64,000 nucleotides of DNA, taken from positions 4,127,417 through 4,191,416 of the forward strand of contig NZ_CP012600.1 of assembly GCF_001278705.1 (NCBI RefSeq), written 5' to 3'. Position numbers and translations under genes: made by a program. The stretch comes from Bacillus gobiensis. GTDB taxonomy: Bacteria; Bacillota; Bacilli; Bacillales; Bacillaceae. This document shows positions 35,942-44,163 of this stretch, piece after piece. The notes under the pieces were generated by a model. That model was not told the DNA's origin and did no database searches. It saw only the letters and a list, made by a program, of their open reading frames with translations. Position 1 is the stretch's first letter. Every line of letters begins with the position of its first letter.

Positions 35942-36769
35942 ATTAAACCTGCAGCTGCAACAAGACAAAAACGATTACTTCCAGGCTTTACGATCAGTAT
36001 GGGAATTACGTTGTCCTATCTGAGTCTTATTGTCATTATTCCATTATCGATGATCTTTGTGAAAACAGCTGCTCTCGGGCCGGGCGAATTATGGGAAATC
36101 ATTAAAGATCCAAGGGTGCTGGCGAGCCTGCGTCTTACTGTGTTAACTTCCTTAGCCGCAGCTGTTTTTAATGCAATATTCGGCCTGTTATTAGCTTGGG
36201 TACTTACCCGCTACAGCTTTCCGGGAAAGAAAATGATTGACGGTTTAATTGACCTCCCGTTCGCCCTGCCTACTGCTGTGGCGGGTATTGCTTTGACGGA
36301 GCTGTATGCGCCGAATGGCTGGATCGGCCAGCTGTTTCATACAAAAGTGGCTTTTACTCCGATCGGAATCATTATTGCCCTTATATTTATCGGGATACCG
36401 TTCGTTGTAAGGACAGTGCAGCCGGTCATTAAAAGCCTAGATAAAGAAATGGAGGAAGCCTCTGCCACACTCGGTGCCAGCAGAGGCCGCACATTTATTA
36501 GCGTGATTTTTCCACAGCTATTGCCATCGCTGATCACAGGATTTTCTTTGGCATTTGCGAGATCCTTGGGCGAATATGGCTCAGTTGTTTTTATTGCAGG
36601 AAACATCCCGCTGAAAACAGAGATTGCACCACTCATTATTATGTCAAAGCTTGAACAATATGATTATAATGGAGCAGCCGCGGTTGCCTGCATCATGCTG
36701 GTCATTTCATTTATTCTCTTGCTCCTCATTAATCTGTGGCAGTGGAAAGTTTCAAGAAACGGGCTGTAG
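35942..36769 (+). CDS. cysT: Sulfate ABC transporter permease CysT, probable ATT start
   Basis: Six membrane segments and the EAA loop EEASATLGASRGRTFISVIF. IDLPFALPTAVAGIALTELY is typical of CysT/CysU. The first ATG (35999, 256 residues) has no ribosome site and would cut the conserved N-terminal tail. In the same frame ATT at 35942 lies 6 nt after GGGGGAG and begins IKPAAATRQKRLLPGFTISM, which fits the N-terminus of relatives. I therefore give 35942, with 35999 as the fallback. Either the gene uses a rare ATT start or its ATG was mutated. The next gene follows after 12 nt. Confidence 0.85.
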   Translation: MKPAAATRQKRLLPGFTISMGITLSYLSLIVIIPLSMIFVKTAALGPGELWEIIKDPRVLASLRLTVLTSLAAAVFNAIFGLLLAWVLTRYSFPGKKMIDGLIDLPFALPTAVAGIALTELYAPNGWIGQLFHTKVAFTPIGIIIALIFIGIPFVVRTVQPVIKSLDKEMEEASATLGASRGRTFISVIFPQLLPSLITGFSLAFARSLGEYGSVVFIAGNIPLKTEIAPLIIMSKLEQYDYNGAAAVACIMLVISFILLLLINLWQWKVSRNGL

Positions 36770-36781
36770 GAGGCAGAAGAA

Positions 36782-37687
36782 ATGAACACGATCGCACAAA
36801 AGAAACAACAAGAATCAGTGAAAGCACATAAATCTATCCGACGTCATGAACCATCATCCGAATCAAGATGGGTCAAGGTTAGTTTGATCTCTCTTTGTTA
36901 CTTGTTTGTCGCTTTGTTTTTGCTGCTCCCTCTTTTTTTAGTATTCATTAAAGCCTTTGAAAGAGGATTTGGCACTTATCTGGAGGCGATTACGAATCCG
37001 GATGCAATTGCGGCAATTAAGCTGACTTTGCTTGTCTTAATCATATCCGTCCCTTTAAATGCCCTGTTCGGCGTAGCTGCTGCATGGTTTGTCACGAAAT
37101 ACGAGTTTAAAGGGAAACAGGTTTTGACAACTATTTTGGACATTCCATTTGCCGTTTCTCCAGTCATTGCCGGTTTAATTTTTGTTCTTTTGTTCGGGTC
37201 AACCGGAGTTTTTGGACCTTGGTTAATCGAGAATGGCTTAAAGATCATTTATTCAGTACCAGGCATTATTTTGGCTACGTTATTTGTGACCTTTCCGTTT
37301 GTTGCACGTGAGCTGATTCCGTTTATGCAGAGCCAGGGAACGTCAGAGGAAGAAGCGTCTCTTACGCTCGGAGCGGGCGGCTTTAAGACATTTTGGCTTG
37401 TGACTCTTCCTAATATTAAATGGCCGCTGCTATATGGGGTTATCCTGTGCGGGGCAAGGTCTGTTGGTGAATTCGGCGCCGTTTCTGTCGTTTCCGGGCA
37501 CATTCGCGGATTGACGAATACGATGCCTTTGCATATTGAAATCCTTTATAACGAGTATCAATTTTCTGCAGCCTTTGCAGTAGCATCCCTACTATCAATT
37601 TTTGCCGTTTTGACCCTAATTATCAAAGGATTGTTAGAGCGAAAAGCAAAATCGGCCGAAAAATCGTTTTCCAAGAACGGAGTGTAA
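36782..37687 (+). CDS. cysW: Sulfate ABC transporter permease
   Basis: 301 residues: a basic N-terminal tail of about 30 residues, six membrane segments, and the EAA loop EEEASLTLGAGGFKTFWLVT. ILDIPFAVSPVIAGLIFVLL and ARSVGEFGAVSVVSGHIRG are hallmark stretches of CysW. It pairs with CysT to form the sulfate channel. Its stop overlaps the cysA start by one base (TAATG). Confidence 0.95.
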   Translation: MNTIAQKKQQESVKAHKSIRRHEPSSESRWVKVSLISLCYLFVALFLLLPLFLVFIKAFERGFGTYLEAITNPDAIAAIKLTLLVLIISVPLNALFGVAAAWFVTKYEFKGKQVLTTILDIPFAVSPVIAGLIFVLLFGSTGVFGPWLIENGLKIIYSVPGIILATLFVTFPFVARELIPFMQSQGTSEEEASLTLGAGGFKTFWLVTLPNIKWPLLYGVILCGARSVGEFGAVSVVSGHIRGLTNTMPLHIEILYNEYQFSAAFAVASLLSIFAVLTLIIKGLLERKAKSAEKSFSKNGV

Positions 37688-38748
37688 TGATGGGTATCAC
37701 CATTGAACAGATTGACAAGTCCTATGGTACGTCTACTATCATAAAAGACCTTAGCTTAACCATTCAGAAAGGAGAGCTGATTTCTCTGCTGGGGCCTTCT
37801 GGATCGGGGAAGACGACGCTGCTTCGCATAATTGCCGGGCTGGAGCATGCAGACAGAGGAAAAATTCTTTTTGAAGGAATTGACCAGACAAATACGCATG
37901 TGAAAGAACGTAATGTAGGGTTTGTTTTTCAGCACTATGCCCTTTTTCAAAACATGACTGTATTTGATAACATCGCATACGGATTACGGGTGCGGCCGCG
38001 AAAGGAAAGGCCGACCAAAAAACAGATTGCAGAACGTGTGAATGAGCTGCTCGAAGTGGTGAAGCTGACCGAATGGAAAGACCGTTATCCTGCGCGGCTG
38101 TCAGGAGGACAAAGGCAGCGGGTGGCTTTGGCCCGCGCGCTTGCTGTTAATCCCAAAGTGCTCCTTCTCGATGAACCATTCGGTGCGCTGGATGCGAAGG
38201 TGAGAAAAGAGCTTCGGCGCTGGCTGAGGAAAGTGCATGATGAGTTTCAAATTACCAGTGTTTTTGTTACTCATGATCAGGAGGAAGCATTGGATATTTC
38301 GGATCGAGTGGTCATTATGAATGAAGGGGAAATTGAACAAATCGGCACACCTGAAGAAGTATATGACAGACCAGCCACGCCGTTTGTTTATGATTTTCTC
38401 GGAAATGTAAACCAATTTAGCGGAAAGATTTCTGACGGCTATCTCCTTGATGGAACAATCAAAATCGAAATCCCTAAAGAGCTTGATAAGAGTCCTGGTT
38501 CAGGAGTAGCCTATGCGAGGCCACATCGTTTTTCCATCAGCAAAGAGCCGGCAGGTGAGCATTCTATTCACTCAGTTGTGCTGCATGTTCAAAAGCTCGG
38601 CCCCATCGTTCGATTAGAATTACAGAGAAAAGATACCAATAGACAAATTCATGTCGAATTATCCGAGGATGAATTCGCAGAGTTAAAGCTTGAAGAAGGC
38701 GAAGAGGTCTTTGCAACAGCAAAGGAATTGACGGTTTTTTCATCTTAA
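37687..38748 (+). CDS. cysA: Sulfate ABC transporter ATPase
   Basis: 353 residues. Walker A GPSGSGKTTLLRIIAGLEHA, Q-loop FVFQHYALFQNMTVFDNIAY, signature LSGGQRQRVALARALA, Walker B VLLLDEPFGALDAKVRKEL and the H-loop FVTHDQEEALDIS are present, followed by the C-terminal TOBE-type regulatory domain. It drives sulfate uptake. Two tandem ATG (37687 and 37690) are possible starts. It is the last gene of the operon and is followed by a perfect terminator. Confidence 0.95.
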   Translation: MMGITIEQIDKSYGTSTIIKDLSLTIQKGELISLLGPSGSGKTTLLRIIAGLEHADRGKILFEGIDQTNTHVKERNVGFVFQHYALFQNMTVFDNIAYGLRVRPRKERPTKKQIAERVNELLEVVKLTEWKDRYPARLSGGQRQRVALARALAVNPKVLLLDEPFGALDAKVRKELRRWLRKVHDEFQITSVFVTHDQEEALDISDRVVIMNEGEIEQIGTPEEVYDRPATPFVYDFLGNVNQFSGKISDGYLLDGTIKIEIPKELDKSPGSGVAYARPHRFSISKEPAGEHSIHSVVLHVQKLGPIVRLELQRKDTNRQIHVELSEDEFAELKLEEGEEVFATAKELTVFSS

Positions 38749-38756
38749 ATATTTTG

Positions 38757-38789
38757 CCTTATCTCTATTTGCCAGAGATAAGGTTTTTT
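38757..38789 (+). terminator. Terminator of the sulfate operon
   Basis: CCTTATCTCT and AGAGATAAGG form a perfect 10-bp stem with a 7-nt loop and six T. Confidence 0.93.
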
Positions 38790-38833
38790 ATATGTATAAT
38801 TAAGAAGTAAATCAATATCTGGGCGACGGCTTT

Positions 38834-38980
38834 TGTACAATTATCATGGTGAACTGTGCAATTCTGTCACGTTTTTGTTCGATTATCTTGGTGATTTGTG
38901 AAATTCCGTCCCTCTTCTGAGCAATTGACTCAGTAAATTGTGCAATTCCGGCTGACATTTGTGCAATTAAGCAGGGTATT
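38834..38980 (+). repeat. 21-nt periodic array, seven units with TGTGCAATT core
   Basis: Seven consecutive units start at 38834, 38855, 38876, 38897, 38918, 38939 and 38960, each exactly 21 nt. Each begins with a form of TGTGCAATT (for example TGTACAATT, TGAGCAATT) followed by 12 more variable bases. Units 1 and 3 share ATCWTGGTGAWY, and units 2 and 4 share CYGTC, which suggests an older 42-nt unit. The array is intergenic; its last part runs close to the TatD-like gene. It is not CRISPR-like: there are no long identical repeats. Confidence 0.9.
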
Positions 38981-39032
38981 TCATCCGTGCATGTGGAACG
39001 AGAATTTTGGTTATAGATTAGGAGTGAAAATC

Positions 39033-39806
39033 TTGAAAAAAATCATAGATGCCCATATTCACTTGGATCAATATAAAGAAGAAGAGCTGACTGCTATTTT
39101 TCAAGAGGCTTCCTTGCTAGAAGCGATCGTTTCAGTCTCTTTTGACCTCCAATCGTGCAAAAAGAACCTATCGCTATCGAAAGCGCACTCGAAAGTGAAG
39201 CCTGCGTTTGGCTTTCATCCTGAACAACCTCTCCCATCTGAAAGCCAGCTGCAAACACTTGTGGCCTGGATTGAAAAGAACCGCTATGACATGGCAGCTA
39301 TCGGGGAAGTGGGGCTGCCTTATTACCTTAGAAAACAAAAGAAAAATGGCAGCTTTTCATTAAACAAGTATATTGAACTGTTGGAGACCTTTATCGTTCT
39401 AGCAAAAAAATGGGAGAAACCAATTGTCCTGCATGCCGTTTATGAGGATGCTCCTATTGTGTGTGACCTTCTGGAGAAACATTCCTTATCAAAAGCACAT
39501 TTTCATTGGTTTAAAGGTGATCCGAAAACGATTGAACGAATGATACAGAATGGTTATTTTATTTCCGTAACTCCCGACGTCGTTTATGAGAAAGAAATTC
39601 AAGATTTGGTCAGGGTGTATCCTATGGAGCGATTAATGGTCGAGACAGATGGACCTTGGCCATTTGAGGGACCATTTAAAGGAATAATGACGAGTCCATT
39701 GATGATTCACCAGTCCATTGAAACCATCGCGGCTTTAAAAAAAGCTTCAATAGAGGACACATATCTAAAAATATTAGTGAATACAAAAAAATTCTACAGG
39801 ATTTAA
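39033..39806 (+). CDS. TatD-family metal-dependent hydrolase
   Basis: 257 residues from TTG 39033, placed 6 nt after AGGAGTG; an in-frame GTG at 38940 lies inside the repeat array and is rejected. The metal-binding DAHIHLDQY is at the N-terminus, with the AIGEVGLPYY Glu near residue 87, the VLHAVYEDAP His near 134, HFHWFKG near 160 and VETDGPWPFEG with the last metal Asp. The order is that of TatD/YcfH amidohydrolases, which act as DNases or on other phosphodiester or amide substrates. The sequence is a divergent branch, so the substrate is open. Confidence 0.85.
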   Translation: MKKIIDAHIHLDQYKEEELTAIFQEASLLEAIVSVSFDLQSCKKNLSLSKAHSKVKPAFGFHPEQPLPSESQLQTLVAWIEKNRYDMAAIGEVGLPYYLRKQKKNGSFSLNKYIELLETFIVLAKKWEKPIVLHAVYEDAPIVCDLLEKHSLSKAHFHWFKGDPKTIERMIQNGYFISVTPDVVYEKEIQDLVRVYPMERLMVETDGPWPFEGPFKGIMTSPLMIHQSIETIAALKKASIEDTYLKILVNTKKFYRI

Positions 39807-39833
39807 AAAGGGCCCTGCGTTTCAGGGCCTTTA
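39806..39833 (+). terminator. Terminator after the TatD-like gene
   Basis: GGCCCTG and CAGGGCC pair around CGTTT with flanking A and T runs. Confidence 0.75.
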
Positions 39834-39837
39834 AATC

Positions 39838-39975
39838 TTGCTCAGCTTGCCATATGAAGTGTGTTCGATTGTAGAAATCGATGGAACAATGATTGGGAAA
39901 GGTGTACCAGGCAGCTGTACGCGCCGGATTCAGTCTGAATTTAACAATCTTCTATTATCTTTAACATCGCATTAA
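39838..39975 (+). pseudogene. 3' remnant of a class IV (D-amino acid) aminotransferase
   Basis: The frame reads LPYEVCSIVEIDGTMIGKGV followed by PGSCTRRIQSEFNNLL and a stop at 39975. It matches the C-terminal part of D-alanine/branched-chain aminotransferases (SxTxEVxPVxEIDGxxIGxGKPGPxTxxLQxxF). No start, no ribosome site and no PLP-binding half remain. It lies just upstream of an intact class I aminotransferase, which may have replaced it. Confidence 0.65.
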
Positions 39976-40080
39976 GTTCCTTTGCCGTAATATAACCTCA
40001 CAAATGGAGTGTAGGAATTATCAAATGATTTATAATGAAATGATAGGTGAAATGTAATCTTAAAATTGGGGGTTTTATCA

Positions 40081-41301
40081 ATGCATCAATTGACGGAATT
40101 TTCCTTCTCTAAACGTTTTCCTGAATTGCCTTTAATATCTGCTGCTCTTGCAGAAGAGCATCCTGACTTTGTCCCTCTTTCATTCGGATTTCCCGCTAAG
40201 GAATCTTTTCTTATTCCTTTACTTTCGGAAGCAGCAGTTTCCGCTCTCCAAACGCAGGGTCTGGAATCACTCCAATATACTGGGGGGACAGGTCCTAAGA
40301 AGGTAAATGAGTGGATTAAAAAACGTTCTGAATTACGTTCGATTCAATCAGAGAATGAAAATATCTTAGTCACTTCTGGGTCGATGCAAGCCATTGATTT
40401 AGCGACTAGAACACTCGCTGATCCGGGAGATCATGTCTGGATTGAAGCCCCTTCTTTTTTCGGAGCGATCCGCCAGTTCTCCCTAGCTGAAGTCGAGCTA
40501 ACCTCTTTTCCTATTGATGAGGATGGATTGCGAGTCGATCTCGTGGAACAAGCACTGATTGAAGCAAAGGTTAAAGGCAAACCGATGCCGAAAATGTTTT
40601 ATGTGATGCCGAATTACCACAACCCGACAGGAGTTAATTTGTCTCTTGCAAGAAGAAAGAAGTTAGCTGAGCTGGCCTATGAATATAATTTTTATGTGCT
40701 AGAAGATGATGCGTATGTTGAATTGAGCTTTAGCGGAGGTTTTGTCCCTTCCATTTACTCTTTCGGACCCGAACGAGTCATTTATATAAGCACATTTTCT
40801 AAAATCATTGCACCTGGTATACGTATGGGATGGGCCATTGCAGGTGAACAAGTCATTAATAAAATGAGGATGCTGAAATCCGATGGCTCTACGAGTGTGT
40901 TTGTTCAAGAGATAGTTTCTCAATTTCTAGCAAAAATAGATTTTGAGCAGCACGTCCAATATTTAACATCGATTTATCGCGCTAGAAAAGATGCGATGGT
41001 TCGAAGTATTCATGAATATTTCGGCAATGAAGTTTCCTATCAAATGCCTGAGGGCGGCTTTTTCCTTTGGCTCACATTCCCTGCTGAGGTAGATACGAGT
41101 GAGTTTATGGAGAAGTCACTTAAAAATGGGGTGGGTTATCTTGACGGGAAGCATTTTTACTTGCAGAACGATGAGTTAAACCATATCCGTCTTAGCTTCA
41201 CCTTCTGTGATGAAGAACAAATTAGACGGGGAATTCAACGGATTGCCGAATCCTACAATGATTATAAAAACAATCGTGAGGTTTTAGAGGAGGCTTTGTA
41301 A
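40081..41301 (+). CDS. PLP-dependent aminotransferase, class I/II
   Basis: 406 residues from ATG 40081 (GGGGG 8 nt upstream). It has the fold type I aminotransferase motifs ILVTSGSMQAIDLATRTLAD, VMPNYHNPTGVNLSLARRKK, LEDDAYVELSF, the PLP-binding Lys in STFSKIIAPGIRMGWAIA, and GGFFLWLTFP near the end. It resembles the aminotransferase domain of MocR regulators and 2-aminoadipate aminotransferases but has no DNA-binding domain. Its end abuts (one-base overlap) a D-2-hydroxyacid dehydrogenase gene. Together they could convert an amino acid to a 2-oxo acid and then to a 2-hydroxy acid. The substrate is unknown. Confidence 0.87.
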   Translation: MHQLTEFSFSKRFPELPLISAALAEEHPDFVPLSFGFPAKESFLIPLLSEAAVSALQTQGLESLQYTGGTGPKKVNEWIKKRSELRSIQSENENILVTSGSMQAIDLATRTLADPGDHVWIEAPSFFGAIRQFSLAEVELTSFPIDEDGLRVDLVEQALIEAKVKGKPMPKMFYVMPNYHNPTGVNLSLARRKKLAELAYEYNFYVLEDDAYVELSFSGGFVPSIYSFGPERVIYISTFSKIIAPGIRMGWAIAGEQVINKMRMLKSDGSTSVFVQEIVSQFLAKIDFEQHVQYLTSIYRARKDAMVRSIHEYFGNEVSYQMPEGGFFLWLTFPAEVDTSEFMEKSLKNGVGYLDGKHFYLQNDELNHIRLSFTFCDEEQIRRGIQRIAESYNDYKNNREVLEEAL

Positions 41302-42299
41302 TGAGTGTTTCAATGACTGAATCTAAAAAAACAGCTCCAGTCATTTATATCAGACTGGATATCTCTGAAGAATACGTTAAAAAATTTAAAGAGGTATGTT
41401 CAGAAGTGATCATTGAACCCTGGAAGTTGGGCGAACCTGAACCTGAGTCGACTATGGATGTATCAGACTGTGAGGTACTCTTTACTTTGGGGCTGCACGA
41501 TAACCTGAACATTCTAAAAAAAGCGCCAAACGTCAAATGGGTTCATTCGGTCAGTGTTGGATTGGATGCGATGTTACATGAAGAGATCCTTTCTAACGAT
41601 CTCATCATCACCAACTCAAAAGGATGTACGTCTGTTCCAATTGCGGAGCATACGATCGCTCTTATTACTTCATTTGCCAGAGGCATCCCCACGATGATTA
41701 AAAACCAAATGAATAAAGAATGGGCAAGTCTTCCGTTAACTGATCTCTCCTATTCTACAGTAGGAATCATTGGGTATGGCGAAATCGGCTTTGAAATCGC
41801 CAAACGATGTAAAGCGCTTGGCATGGGAGTGATCGGCTGCCGTAAAAATCCCGGCAAAAGAAGGGAAAATGAGCCGGCTGATTCAGTAGTGGGAATGGAT
41901 CGAGTGGATGAAGTTCTGTCACAGTCCGATTTTATCGTCTTAGCTCTTCCGTCCACGAAAGAGACACAATCTTTTTTAAATAAAAAACGGTTAAGCAAAA
42001 TGAAAAAGGATAGCTTCTTAATAAATATCGGCCGTGGAAATACAGTGGTGGAAAATGATTTAATAGAGTTCTTGAGCGACGGACGAATAGCCGGAGCTGC
42101 GCTTGATGTGTTTGAAGTTGAGCCATTGCCGAAGGACCATCCGTTTTGGGAGCTCGAAAATGTGATCGTTTCTCCACATAATGCCTACAACTCCGCAAGA
42201 CACCATGATCGTGTCATGGACTTATTTTTGCAAAACTTAAAGCGTTATTCCGAAGGCAAGCCACTGTTAAATGTGGTGAATAAAGAAACGGGATATTAA
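41301..42299 (+). CDS. D-2-hydroxyacid dehydrogenase
   Basis: 332 residues. NAD(P)-binding motif VGIIGYGEIGFEIAKRCKAL in the middle. The catalytic Arg is in LINIGRGNTVVENDLI, Glu in LDVFEVEPLPKDHPFW and His in VSPHNAYNSA. The family includes glyoxylate/hydroxypyruvate reductases, phosphoglycerate dehydrogenase and 2-ketoacid reductases. The start overlaps the aminotransferase stop by one base, with GAGGAGG upstream. The function probably follows the aminotransferase reaction, in either direction. Confidence 0.9.
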   Translation: MSVSMTESKKTAPVIYIRLDISEEYVKKFKEVCSEVIIEPWKLGEPEPESTMDVSDCEVLFTLGLHDNLNILKKAPNVKWVHSVSVGLDAMLHEEILSNDLIITNSKGCTSVPIAEHTIALITSFARGIPTMIKNQMNKEWASLPLTDLSYSTVGIIGYGEIGFEIAKRCKALGMGVIGCRKNPGKRRENEPADSVVGMDRVDEVLSQSDFIVLALPSTKETQSFLNKKRLSKMKKDSFLINIGRGNTVVENDLIEFLSDGRIAGAALDVFEVEPLPKDHPFWELENVIVSPHNAYNSARHHDRVMDLFLQNLKRYSEGKPLLNVVNKETGY

Positions 42300-42300
42300 T

Positions 42301-42335
42301 AAAAAAGGTGGTCAGCTGATGCTGGCCGCCTTTTT
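42301..42335 (+). terminator. Terminator of the aminotransferase-dehydrogenase operon
   Basis: AAAAAGG-T-GGTCAGC pairs with GCTGGCC-G-CCTTTTT around TGAT, with flanking A/T runs. Confidence 0.85.
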
Positions 42336-42492
42336 GGTATGGAAGTTCTATTTTCTTTCTTGATTGTAGTGCCCAGGTTTTACAAAATAAGGATAGAAAA
42401 GTGTTGGGATATATTAGAGTAGAGCAACTTGACCTTGAAGGTACGAGACTTAAAGCGAGGGTTCTGAGTCGGGAGAGAGTAGGAGATTTATA

Positions 42493-42720
42493 ATGAATAA
42501 GGATAATTTCAAACGAATAGCAAACATCTTTGGAGCTTTTGTGATCCTATCTCTTTTTGTGTATGATTTTTCACCTGAATCGATTAAGGTGTATGTTAAA
42601 TTTTTTTCTTTTGGGATGTTGACCATATCATATGTTTTTTTTACTTTGAATTCTGGTGAAAAATGGGTGATTCTTCTTTTCGCTGTTTCTTGGTTTATTA
42701 TTGTCTTTTATGCTTTTTAA
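42493..42720 (+). CDS. Small membrane protein of unknown function (75 aa)
   Basis: 75 residues with three hydrophobic segments: IFGAFVILSLFVYDF, FFSFGMLTISYVFFTL and WVILLFAVSWFIIVFYAF. GTAGGAG is about 8 nt before the ATG, and a perfect 12-bp hairpin follows, so it is a real small transcription unit. Family not recognised. Confidence 0.7.
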   Translation: MNKDNFKRIANIFGAFVILSLFVYDFSPESIKVYVKFFSFGMLTISYVFFTLNSGEKWVILLFAVSWFIIVFYAF

Positions 42721-42724
42721 ATGA

Positions 42725-42757
42725 AAGAGCTGAAGCGTTTTATATGCTTCAGCTCTT
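42725..42757 (+). terminator. Hairpin after the 75-aa gene
   Basis: AAGAGCTGAAGC and GCTTCAGCTCTT form a perfect 12-bp stem; the T tail is short. Confidence 0.75.
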
Positions 42758-42889
42758 AATTTGTTTCAATTGTTAGAGTCAAACTGTTCGGCAGTTTAGT
42801 GTTCGTGTTTTCTAAAAAATAGGTATCATTACCTAAGTGTTCCTATTATAATAAAGTCGGATTTATTTTTATTCAAAGGAGAAACACAT

Positions 42890-43237
42890 ATGAGAACTTC
42901 TATACCTTGCCCTAGTTGTGAAGAAGCACTTACTATTGAACATTTCGAGGACTTTTCTACCCCATTTACTATGAAATGTCCTCACTGTCGCGCAAAGCTT
43001 AAAGAAACGAAGATGACTCCGTTATTGCTTCTAATAGCAGTAATCGCAATTCCTTTGTTAGTTTATCTGGGTATTGCAGTACAGAGTTTCCTGGCTGGTT
43101 ACTTTCCTATCATAGAAAAAGTACCTACGATATTTGTTTTTCTAGCATTCTGCTATCCTATTTATGCTTTATATGAAGCTTTTAATGCTGTTGTCATATT
43201 TAATAAAGGCAATTTACAATTGAAAAAACGCCAGTAA
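42890..43237 (+). CDS. Zinc-ribbon membrane protein of unknown function (115 aa)
   Basis: 115 residues. The N-terminus carries two Cys pairs (CPSCEEA and CPHCRAK, about 24 residues apart), a small zinc ribbon. Two hydrophobic segments follow (LLLLIAVIAIPLLVYLGIAV and IFVFLAFCYPIYALYEAF). AAAGGAG lies before the start and a terminator after it. The layout is like other short zinc-ribbon membrane proteins. No function is recognised. Confidence 0.75.
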   Translation: MRTSIPCPSCEEALTIEHFEDFSTPFTMKCPHCRAKLKETKMTPLLLLIAVIAIPLLVYLGIAVQSFLAGYFPIIEKVPTIFVFLAFCYPIYALYEAFNAVVIFNKGNLQLKKRQ

Positions 43238-43242
43238 TACAT

Positions 43243-43270
43243 AAAAACCCCTTCATCAGGGGTTTTTTTT
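43243..43270. terminator. Bidirectional terminator between convergent genes
   Basis: AAAAACCCC and GGGGTTTTT form a 9-bp stem with runs on both sides; it overlaps the end of the ArsR gene. Confidence 0.85.
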
Positions 43271-43624
43271 AGGTGCAGTTTTTAAGTCTGCTGCATCCGT
43301 ATTTTCTTGGTTTTCAACCACGTGCTTAAGAATGGATAGTTTGTTATCCCAAAATTGTTCATAATACGAAAGCCATTCTTTCAATTCTGTTAGGGGCTCT
43401 GGATTCAGCCAGTAGCGTTTTTCTCTGCCGACCTTCCTCCCGCTGACCAGGTTTGCTTCTGAAAGAATGACAAGGTGCTTGGCAATGGCTGTACGGGTCA
43501 TTGGAAAATGCTCCGTTATTTCTGAAATTGGCAGTTCTTTTTCAGAAAGCAGTTTTAGCACTTCTCTGCGTGTTGGATCAGCAATCGCTTGAAAAACATC
43601 ATGCTTTTTTGCTGATTCCGCCAT
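43256..43624 (-). CDS. ArsR-family HTH regulator
   Basis: 122 residues. The winged helix has DVFQAIADPTRREVLKLLSE, the recognition helix segment MTRTAIAKHLVILSEANLVS and the wing GRKVGREKRYWLNPEPL. No metal-binding Cys pairs of the ArsR/SmtB metal sensors are seen, so it is of the type paired with AHSA1 proteins. Its start shares one base with the AHSA1 stop (TAATG), and both are read from the promoter at 44106-44135. It probably represses that promoter. Confidence 0.92.
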   Translation of the reverse strand: MAESAKKHDVFQAIADPTRREVLKLLSEKELPISEITEHFPMTRTAIAKHLVILSEANLVSGRKVGREKRYWLNPEPLTELKEWLSYYEQFWDNKLSILKHVVENQENTDAADLKTAPKKNP

Positions 43625-44055
43625 TAATTTTCAGTAACCTTTCTAAGGCTTTCAACAATTTTAACCCAGCCGTGATCCATTCTGTCACGAATAATTGAGC
43701 TTTTCTCATTTGCTTTCGGAAGAATGTCATCAGGATGCTTCCATCCGCCATGGATAAGCGTAAACTCAGTCTTGCCGTCCAACTCCTTTAAAAGAAATGA
43801 CACAATCCAGCCGTCGACATCCCACGTAAAAGAGAGTCGATGGGGAGGATCGAATTCTACTACTTTACATGGAGATGGTCCAAAAGGTGTTTGTAAATGG
43901 AACTCGTGTCCTTCTTCCGGTTGAAAATCATTTGACATGAACCATGATTCGATACCTTCTGACGTTGAAACGGTGTTCCACACTTTTTGAATCGGCGCGT
44001 CAATAAGAATGGTCTGCTTAATGTCCTCCAGCTGAGTTTGATTATTATTTTCCAA
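43624..44055 (-). CDS. SRPBCC / AHSA1-domain protein
   Basis: 143 residues of the START/Bet v1-like fold. [20 protein letters not shown] is the typical opening, and the [21 protein letters not shown] and [11 protein letters not shown] parts agree with Hsp90-activator-like AHSA1 proteins. Such proteins bind small hydrophobic ligands in a cavity and often pair with an ArsR regulator, as here. Ligand unknown. The ribosome site AAAGGAG is good. Confidence 0.9.
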   Translation of the reverse strand: MENNNQTQLEDIKQTILIDAPIQKVWNTVSTSEGIESWFMSNDFQPEEGHEFHLQTPFGPSPCKVVEFDPPHRLSFTWDVDGWIVSFLLKELDGKTEFTLIHGGWKHPDDILPKANEKSSIIRDRMDHGWVKIVESLRKVTEN

Positions 44056-44084
44056 AGTGATTCTCCTTTTAATATAAAATATGA

Positions 44085-44135
44085 AACCATTTGGTTCTGT
44101 TTCGGATTATATAACACCATTTGGTTTCGTGTCAA
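44085..44135 (-). promoter_or_regulatory. Promoter of AHSA1-arsR operon with two operator copies
   Basis: On the minus strand TTGACA (44130-44135), 18-nt spacer, TATAAT (44106-44111). CCATTTGG palindromic cores lie at 44087-44094 and 44117-44124, exactly 30 nt apart. One is inside the spacer and one just downstream of the start point. They are likely sites of the ArsR regulator. Confidence 0.82.
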
Positions 44136-44163
44136 ACTTATTAGAGCGAAAAAAATCCAAACA

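Noticed and set aside
38834..38980. 21-nt array considered as a CRISPR
   Set aside because: The conserved part is only about 9 nt, spacers of 12 nt are too short, and no cas genes are near.
38940..39032. Longer N-terminus for the TatD-like protein starting at GTG 38940
   Set aside because: It lies within the repeat array and lacks a ribosome site; TTG 39033 has AGGAG at 6 nt and begins at the metal motif.
43256..43624. Metal-sensing ArsR/SmtB repressor
   Set aside because: The Cys pairs of metal sensors are absent and the partner is an AHSA1 protein.
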